From Petrosia ficiformis (Eukaryota > Porifera > Demospongiae > Haplosclerida > Petrosiidae), in NCBI GenBank assembly GCA_947044365.1, contig OX345637.1, positions 7,577,701-7,641,700 on the forward strand: a stretch of 64,000 nt of DNA. Reading direction: 5' to 3'. Of this stretch, positions 58,056-64,000 are shown one piece after another. Position 1 is the first letter of the stretch. Each line of letters starts with the position of its first letter. The notes below the pieces were generated by a model. That model did not search any database, had not been told where the DNA came from, and saw only the letters and a program-made list of their open reading frames with translations. A program made the translations under genes and the position numbers.

Positions 58056-60392
58056 ATGGCCTCAAAAGTTGAAATTAGATTGAAAGAGAGAGATGAAGCA
58101 AGAAAGACAGCTTTGGAACAAAAGAGAAAAGAAAGAGCTGAAGAGACAAAGGAGACAGAGACACATGATTATTTCTTGTCACAATTTTCCAAAAGGAAAC
58201 TTGAGCTAGAAGGTGTGTTACTTTAGAAACATTATATATATATATATATATACCATATTATATATATATATATATATATATGTTATAATGGATTTACAGA
58301 TATATATATATATATATATAATGGATATACGGCTCTTTAAAATTCATAGACATGTGGCCTTGACACACGACCTGAGCCATGTGAATTAGAGTTTGTATTG
58401 AAATCACTCCTCTATTAGGTGCCATTATTCTATATAATTTTCATAAGTTATTCTGTATGGTATAGATATGCTTGATTCAACATCCAGAATATCTTCGGAC
58501 AATCTTAAAGACCATTTTGATAATATGACTTGTAGCGTACAGTCCCTTCAAAAGTTTCTCTCAGACTCTGCTTTGTTTCTTCCTTCATACTCAATCAGAA
58601 CATCACAACAGGTATGTATAACCAGTTTGACTGGTATTCTAATTAAAGTAGATGTGTTTTTTTTTCGTTTAGAAAATAAATGAACTACAACAAAAAGTAA
58701 ATAGAAAACAAGATGAACTATTACCAAAGAAAAAATTTGCATTTAAATCAAGGAAGAAAACTCTCCCAGAATCAAAAACAACTAACGGAACAAATGATAC
58801 AAGGTCTGCAAATACTGATAAAATTTCAGGAAAGGGTTTTCATGATGGTGATCAAGTGCCAAAAGCTGAAGAATATGTTTCATATTTGAATAAAACTACT
58901 TCAAACACAGTTGAAATCAAAGACAGACAAAATGAAGTGATTTCTTTACAGGTACAATATTGTGTGTATCAGTAGTTTATGAGCGATGAAGCTACTGACT
59001 AGTGTTTAAATATTGAACCATACTCATAATAATTATAGTTCAGTGTTTTTGATGAGGTCATATAGTGTACTATATAGAGTTTCTATTTGGCACTGCAAAG
59101 TAGAGTTGGGAGATTATTGCATTAGTACTTAGTGATGCTCTGATAAGTGATTTTATTTCGATAAATGATAATTACTTTAGATATGTACCAATATTATATC
59201 TAAACCTTCTGGCTTCTTATTCTTTCAATGAAAATCAGCATTTTCTCAATAATTATGAGTATCATAAAAGCAATTATTGATAATATAATCACAAGAAATG
59301 ACATTATTGGTGCACTTTTTACAGTATTGGTTACATCTGCCAGAAATTATCGATACCAATACTAAAAATAATCACCAATTGCCAATTCGATTATTGGTGC
59401 ATTACTATTAGTACACCGTGCAATTATAGAGATCATGTGTCCTTTCTTGTGTTTGAGATACATGTCAATACTAAGAGATATTATTTCTTGTAGCCAAATG
59501 AAGTACAGGGTTTTGACATCAACTTTACAAATCTACATTCTTGTACAGTGAGATTATTTGGGAATCCCGGGACTGTCCATATCAGTAATATGAGAGAATC
59601 ATTGTAAGGATGTATATTGATGTGGTATCATAGTTAAATAATCGCTGTATGTTTTTGTACTAGAATATTATGTGGACCAGTTCAAGGTTCTGTCTTTATA
59701 GATGAATGTAGTAACTGCAAGATTGTTACTGCTTGTCAACAGGTTAGTTCCAAAATGGAAGTGCATGTATAATATAATGTTTTTTTTTTCGTTGTAATGT
59801 TTTTTTTAGCATGAAAGTCAGTTGGCCTGGCATCATGCTTGCACTAATTTCAAACCAAAAATTATCATGTGGTTATAAATTGTAGGATGGTCAAAATTTC
59901 ATAAATATTATAGTTTGTCAATTCGTTGCCATGACTACTTAGTGAAAGACTTAATACGGTTCATTAATACATGCTGATGGTTGAATCAATCCTAGATTTG
60001 AAACTTGAGGATATCCCCCTTCCTCTCTGTATAAAACTGTGTCTTAATTATTGATTGTTACTATATAGCTTAGAGTCCACACAACTAAAGATACCATTTT
60101 TTTTCTTCATGTGACAAGTCGAGCAATTATTGAGGATTCAAGTGGTTTGCAGTTTACTCCTTACAATTGGAACTATTCTGAACTGTCTACTCATTTCAGC
60201 GTAAGTCAATATATAAATGGTGGTATGAACACACACACACACACACTCTCTCTCTCTCATTAGCAATCTGGATTATCAATAGAAGTGAATAATTGGGATA
60301 AAGTTGATGATTTTAACTGGTTAACAAGTAAAGAACACTCACCTAACTGGTCAATCCTTCCAGATGAAGAGAAAATTACTTCTTGGGACTAA
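58056..60392 (+). CDS. TBCC: TBCC, tubulin-folding cofactor C
   Basis: GTPase-activating cofactor in the last step of alpha/beta-tubulin heterodimer folding. Seven exons: 58056-58212, 58466-58611, 58673-58951, 59494-59603, 59664-59742, 60069-60200, 60264-60392; frames close to 343 residues. The N-terminus is a charged helical domain (RLKERDEARKTALEQKRKER, then the FLSQFSKRKLELED region). A basic linker includes LLPKKKFAFKSRKK. The C-terminal TBCC/CARP beta-helix has SCTVRLFGNPGTVHISNM, LCGPVQGSVFIDECSNCKIV, and ACQQLRVHTTKDT, which carries the arginine-finger site. It continues with TSRAIIEDSSGLQFTPYNW, WDKVDDFNWL and SPNWSILPDEE. Human TBCC is about 346 residues. Intron 3 has a hAT MITE; the intron 6 acceptor follows an (AC)n(CT)n tract. 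Confidence 0.97.
59121..59414. mobile_element. hAT-type MITE with 8-bp target duplication, TBCC intron 3
   Basis: The element spans 59129-59406 (278 bp). ATTAGTAC at 59121-59128 is repeated at 59407-59414. The left end is TTAGTGATGCTCTGATAA and the right end, reverse complemented, is AGTAATGCACCAATAA. The inverted repeats are imperfect (one base offset). The interior is AT-rich with several 'cgata' and 'attgata' motifs and has no coding frame. Confidence 0.7.
60229..60263 (+). repeat. (AC)n(CT)n tract before TBCC exon 7
   Basis: An AC repeat passes into CT repeats and then the 'cattag' acceptor of exon 7 (60264). It provides the polypyrimidine tract in an intron of only 63 bp. Confidence 0.8.
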
Positions 60393-60499
60393 CTTATTAA
60401 TCACATTACAGCCTGTATTATCATTTGTAAATGTTTAAACTATGTGTAAATCAATAAACGTATAACGAATTGTGTATTTAATTATCAATCATGTATATT
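60393..60499 (+). terminator. TBCC 3' end region
   Basis: Bases after the TBCC stop include 'aatcaataaacg' at about 60449-60460, which has an AATAAA-type polyadenylation signal, followed by 'tgtgtattt'. A cleavage site shortly after is likely, just before the TIR element begins. Confidence 0.6.
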
Positions 60500-61287
60500 A
60501 TCAGGAGCCCATAAAGAAAGAGAGGGTAGGAGCGTGAAACTCCCACGCAAACAATGAAAATCAGTGTGCACTGCATATTATAATTACGTTACTATAAATA
60601 GCGCGTGTCAAACCACGCCCCTAATTTGCAATTAAATGGCATCGTGTAGTTGAGAGATTGTTAGAAGCGCTTTAAGAAGAAAGATATTGGATAACGACTC
60701 AGTGTCATCGTCATCAGGTATCTACGAAGTAGAACAATTAATTAGAAAGAAATACCCGTCGTTGGAAGTGTCAATGAACTGTATCGAGTTTGCTCCAAAT
60801 CAATTAAGCCAATTGTTGAGTGTTTCCAGGAGTATCAAGAGTTTTCAGAATTTTCTTACCAACACAGAACTTAGTGAGGAGCTTTTTGTACGCATATTGC
60901 ATTTCTTCAATACATTTCACTAGGCCTACCGAACTCACATTGCTGTTCTTTATTAAGAATAGCTCTCGAAACTTGTCTCGAATTGGATATTCGTCGAAGT
61001 GTCTGAGTTTCCATACAGCCTCCAGTGCTTTGGACGAGATATCTTGCTCTTCGTTGTGGATTTCGGCCACCAGAAGCTTCCTTTTTTTTTTGCTGGAAGG
61101 CGCTTGGCCTTCGTAGCTGTTATAGCTGGTCTTTTAGCCGTACCGCGTACCGTGCCATGTGTTAGGGGCGTGGTTTGACACGCGCTATTTATAGTAACGT
61201 AATTATAATATGCAGTGCACACGGATTTTCATTGTTTGCGTGGGAGTTTCACGCTCCTACCCTCTCTTTTTTTTATGGGCTCCTGAT
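60500..61287. mobile_element. DNA element with about 125-bp terminal inverted repeats
   Basis: 60500-60623 and 61162-61287 are inverted copies with only a few differences, from ATCAGGAGCCCATAAA through 'gtgtcaaaccacgcccctaa'. ATT flanks both ends (60497-60499 and 61288-61290), so a 3-bp target duplication is possible. The unique interior of about 540 bp carries one open frame on each strand, neither recognised as a transposase. The long arms would form a very stable snap-back structure. Confidence 0.8.
60804..61116 (-). CDS. Uncharacterised open frame inside the long-TIR element
   Basis: The minus strand is open from the TIR to TAA at 60804-60806. The part after Met at 61070 gives 88 residues, including LEAVWKLRHFDEYPIRDKFR and KCIEEMQYAYKKLLTKFC; upstream, a basic stretch (AKRPAITATKAKRLPAKKK) lies in another frame. 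The plus strand over the same bases is also open (about 60654-60923, with YEVEQLIRKKYPSLEVSMNC) but lacks an early ATG. I cannot decide which strand, if either, is coding. No domain is recognised. Confidence 0.35.
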
Positions 61288-61679
61288 ATTATCCACCAGT
61301 ACCTATCATAAGTGTATAAAGAACCAGGTGATTAATGTGAGGGACACCATTGGTATAACCATATGCAGCTATGATGAGGGAGGTTAGTATAGCAGGTTTT
61401 TGTGAGTCTACCCCTTTAACATTTTTTTAAAAAACACGAAAATTTTACACAAATTAAGCAAACATGATAATTTTTTAATTAAGTAGGTGTCTCTAATGAA
61501 GCAAACTATATCAACATTTTCATGATACCAGTGTATAACTAACAACAATGAATTAACATATATTGAGATGTATTAATGTTGTATTGACTTATTAACTGTT
61601 TTTTACACAAAAGGGTACTAACTCTTATAATGTAAATGGATTATCTAATGAGAACATTATAATTATGAATGGTAGAGTT
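61288..61679. other. 3' flank of the death-fold membrane gene
   Basis: AT-rich sequence between the TIR element and the stop codon at 61680. It probably holds the 3' UTR of the minus-strand gene. No other feature is visible. Confidence 0.5.
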
Positions 61680-64000
61680 TTATCTTCTCTTTCGTCTAAT
61701 TATGCATACGGCAATGAACGTGGGCAAACAGATTAACAGTAGAATCATGATGAATGGATGGAAAATGAGATCTAGTCTACGATTTCCATTCACAGTTAAT
61801 ATATGATAACCATTATCTTGTGCACTACAATTCTCTTCAAGTTTTAAAAGTATACATACATCATCTTCAAATCTCCAATACTGGATTAAACGTTTGTTGC
61901 TTAAGTTTCAATTGTGATAATTCTTCATTCTGGAAACTCGTAACGTCTATTTTTTTAGATTTGCTTGCTTCATAATTATATCGTCTGTTGTTTGTGATGT
62001 TTATATTAGCTAATAAACTACAGTTTGGATCATTATCACAGCGAATGAAGTGATATGATGACTGAGTTACTAACATATCAACATGAGGTGATGAATCAGC
62101 AATCTTAATGCATGATGCACCGTTAGGAGCATTGGCACAAGACAAATGTTCAAAATAGTCTTGTGAATATTTTTCTGCTTCAGTCAGTGATGTAAAGACC
62201 CATATATAATATGGAGTACAATACTGACAATCAGTTCTCTTGGAAAATGTTATAATCGAACCTTCCACAAAATATAAATAATCTTTTGAAGTTAAAGAAA
62301 GCTCTTCATCTGCCAAAGTCTTGAATTGAATATTGTCACATTCTACAGATATAGCTTCAACAGAGCAATACGTTTGCCCCAGTAACTGTAAATCCAGTGT
62401 ATCTATCCAATAGCTATCAATGGGCAAATAGTACTGTACTATAGTTCGTGGAAAAATGACTTGATTTGGGAATTCTGGAAGTACTGGTAATACTAATAAT
62501 AATATTAGCATCACGATCAGTAGAATGGATAGTATGATTATGAATATGGCAAAGATTCTCTGAAATATTTTGATCCATTGCCAGCGACTAGCTGTACAAA
62601 AATAAATGCATTTACAATCATATGAATTTTATTAACTTCAAATGTTGCTTGTACATAAATTATTTGCAATAATTATTATAAATGAATCATTGGTGAGTAG
62701 AATTAACAAAATAATTATAATTAATAACAGTCTATATCATGCACTGTATTGGCTATTAAGTCTATGACTCACTGTGAGTGGACTCACTGATCATATGCAA
62801 ATTTCATCATTGACTGTTAAGTATGTATTAAGACTATGATTTAAAGTTATGACACCACAGTATATGGTGAGCCCTGTTTATAAGCCTTGTATTACATCAT
62901 ACATTCCTGGAAGTATCAGTTAAGGGTTGCATAGCTGTTTTGTTACCATATATAATTAGTAGGTGGGGTGTTGTTGTATTACTTGTATGTGGAAACTATA
63001 CTGTTTATAATTTTCCAGGTGGTAATGAAAACTAATTAGCTAAACCTATGCAAAGTTGTGGCACATTTATATTTGGGTGGGCAACTTTGAGTAAACAGTT
63101 CTCTTTTGCCATTATATATGAAATCAACAAAAATGATAACTAGACAATTATTGTTCCTCGATTTAGTAGGCTTTCTGTATGAGATAGCCAAATAGTTAGT
63201 AATTATTTAATTAAAACTCATATTGTATAATTATTATTAGAAATGTAAACATTATAACTTGATACTTAGCATGTGCCATTACTGTGCACCACACCTTGAA
63301 CAGTTTGCTCTCCCTCTCCTACTTGAATTCCTTCTTCTTCTTGAACTGATGTTCCTGGTTCATGTAAATAATTTATATCAGTAATAATTCGTGCAGAAAA
63401 ATATTCAATCAACACATCAAAAGTCTAATATATTCAATAACTATACCTTCCTCATTACGAGGTTTATCAAGATTCTGCAAAGCATCTATCACTTTATCAG
63501 CAAAACTATCATTTACAAAGCTGCTCCGTCTCTCAATTTCTACATACACTGCAAGTGCAGCTTGTTGGCCTTTTGTTGCATGATGTTCTCTAATTACTTC
63601 ATCTATACTTTCCGGATCCAAACCAAACATCTGTCCGAGTAAGTAAGCATCACCGAACTTGAAAGTTTTAGTTTGTTCTATAACGTACTCTTTGAGGAAG
63701 CGTGACTCTGTATACACAGATAGAAGTTAATTTTTTAAAAAGAGAGCAAAACATCTTGTACACTTGTTTGTGTTCTTGTATATGTCTTTATGCATGACAT
63801 ACTATGTGTGCATGTGCATGCATATCTGAATCTTACTAATCATTTCAGTTTCTTGACTACGCAATCTCCCAACTGCACTATTTAAATGACATCGACGAAG
63901 CTTATCCTCCAGTTCAGTGTATGCATACTGAATGTCATTTGGTCTTGCAATATTCTGAAACCAATGCATCACTGTTGCAACTGCAAACATAGGAGTGCCT
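61680..64000 (-). CDS. Membrane protein with N-terminal death-fold domains, 5' partial
   Basis: Exons in coding order: 64000-63837 (partial), 63707-63447, 63354-63271, 62591-61945, 61880-61680; frames close to about 450 residues, with more beyond the right edge. The first exon has FAVATVMHWFQNIAR and YTELEDKLRRCHLNSAVGRL, like the end of a death domain. The second has FGDAYLLGQMFGLDPESIDE, ALAVYVEIERRSS and ADKVIDALQNL, a second death-fold domain. An acidic linker follows, then a strong membrane helix (IFAIFIIILSILLIVMLILL), about 240 residues with several cysteines and N-glycosylation sites, and a second helix (FIMILLLICLPTFIAVCII) ending RRKRR. I know no named family with this order. Two splice sites are unusual: a GC donor (T|GCTAAGT) after 63271, and a 64-bp intron (61881-61944) with a weak GTTACG donor. 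Confidence 0.75.

Larger units (their letters stand above)
49740..58640. repeat. 8,901-bp exact duplicate of 40639-49539
   Basis: Every landmark I compared keeps the offset of 9101, including lengths of (GA)n and other simple repeats, exon ends and MITE copies. The boundaries coincide with the gap on one side (49539/49740). On the other side they fall in non-genic intron sequence (40639, TMEM218 intron 1; 58640, TBCC intron 2). It is most simply an unmerged contig overlap or the second allele of a collapsed region. Confidence 0.95.

Noticed and set aside
40639..58640. Recent segmental duplication creating paired GPCR and U2AF1 genes
   Set aside because: Apparent identity and coincidence with the N gap make an assembly artefact far more likely.

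Overview
The window reads as nuclear DNA of an early-branching animal, most likely a demosponge. This is inference, from four things. The genes are animal-type and intron-rich, with short AT-rich introns. Gene spacing is tight, with head-to-head pairs about 100-200 bp apart. TACATGTA-type palindromes recur throughout. There is also a secreted family with a fibrinogen-like N-terminal motif and a death-domain membrane protein of kinds common in sponges. Most exon models were built by hand from splice signals, reading-frame closure and remembered family conservation; no search was run.

Layout. 1-10.8 kb: first six exons of CFAP91 (-), with a 7.6 kb intron that holds a complete single-exon secreted-protein gene, a decayed fragment of a relative, and nested MITEs. 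10.9-15.9 kb: COX15 (+), head-to-head with CFAP91. 16.2-24.3 kb: repeats, dominated by a non-LTR-type retroelement (-) lying between two blocks of a TTACGCA minisatellite. 25.8-35.0 kb: CEP120 (+). 35.8-39.4 kb: TOM40 (+). 39.5-40.1 kb: CFAP68 (-), convergent with TOM40 and divergent from TMEM218 (+, 40.2-41.1 kb). 41.8-43.5 kb: a predicted beta-trefoil protein (-). 43.5-46.2 kb: a GPR157-like receptor (+), preceded by a shrunken copy of its own 5' part. 46.5-48.8 kb: U2AF1 (-). 49.0 kb onward: TBCC (+). 60.5-61.3 kb: a long-TIR element. 61.7 kb to the end: a membrane protein with death-fold exons (-), running off the right edge.

Assembly warning. Bases 40639-49539 are repeated, apparently without change, at 49740-58640 on the other side of a 200-N gap (constant offset 9101). 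The first copy cuts TBCC in two and the second lacks TMEM218 exon 1, so this looks like two overlapping contigs that were never merged. The gene count should be read as one beta-trefoil gene, one GPCR, one U2AF1, one TMEM218 and one TBCC.

Functional theme. Five genes (CFAP91, CEP120, CFAP68, TMEM218, the GPR157-like receptor) belong to families tied to cilia or centrioles, and TBCC folds tubulin; COX15 and TOM40 are mitochondrial and U2AF1 is a splicing factor. Several close divergent pairs probably share promoters. The rest is a varied set of non-autonomous DNA elements, three of which keep clear 8-bp hAT-type target duplications.
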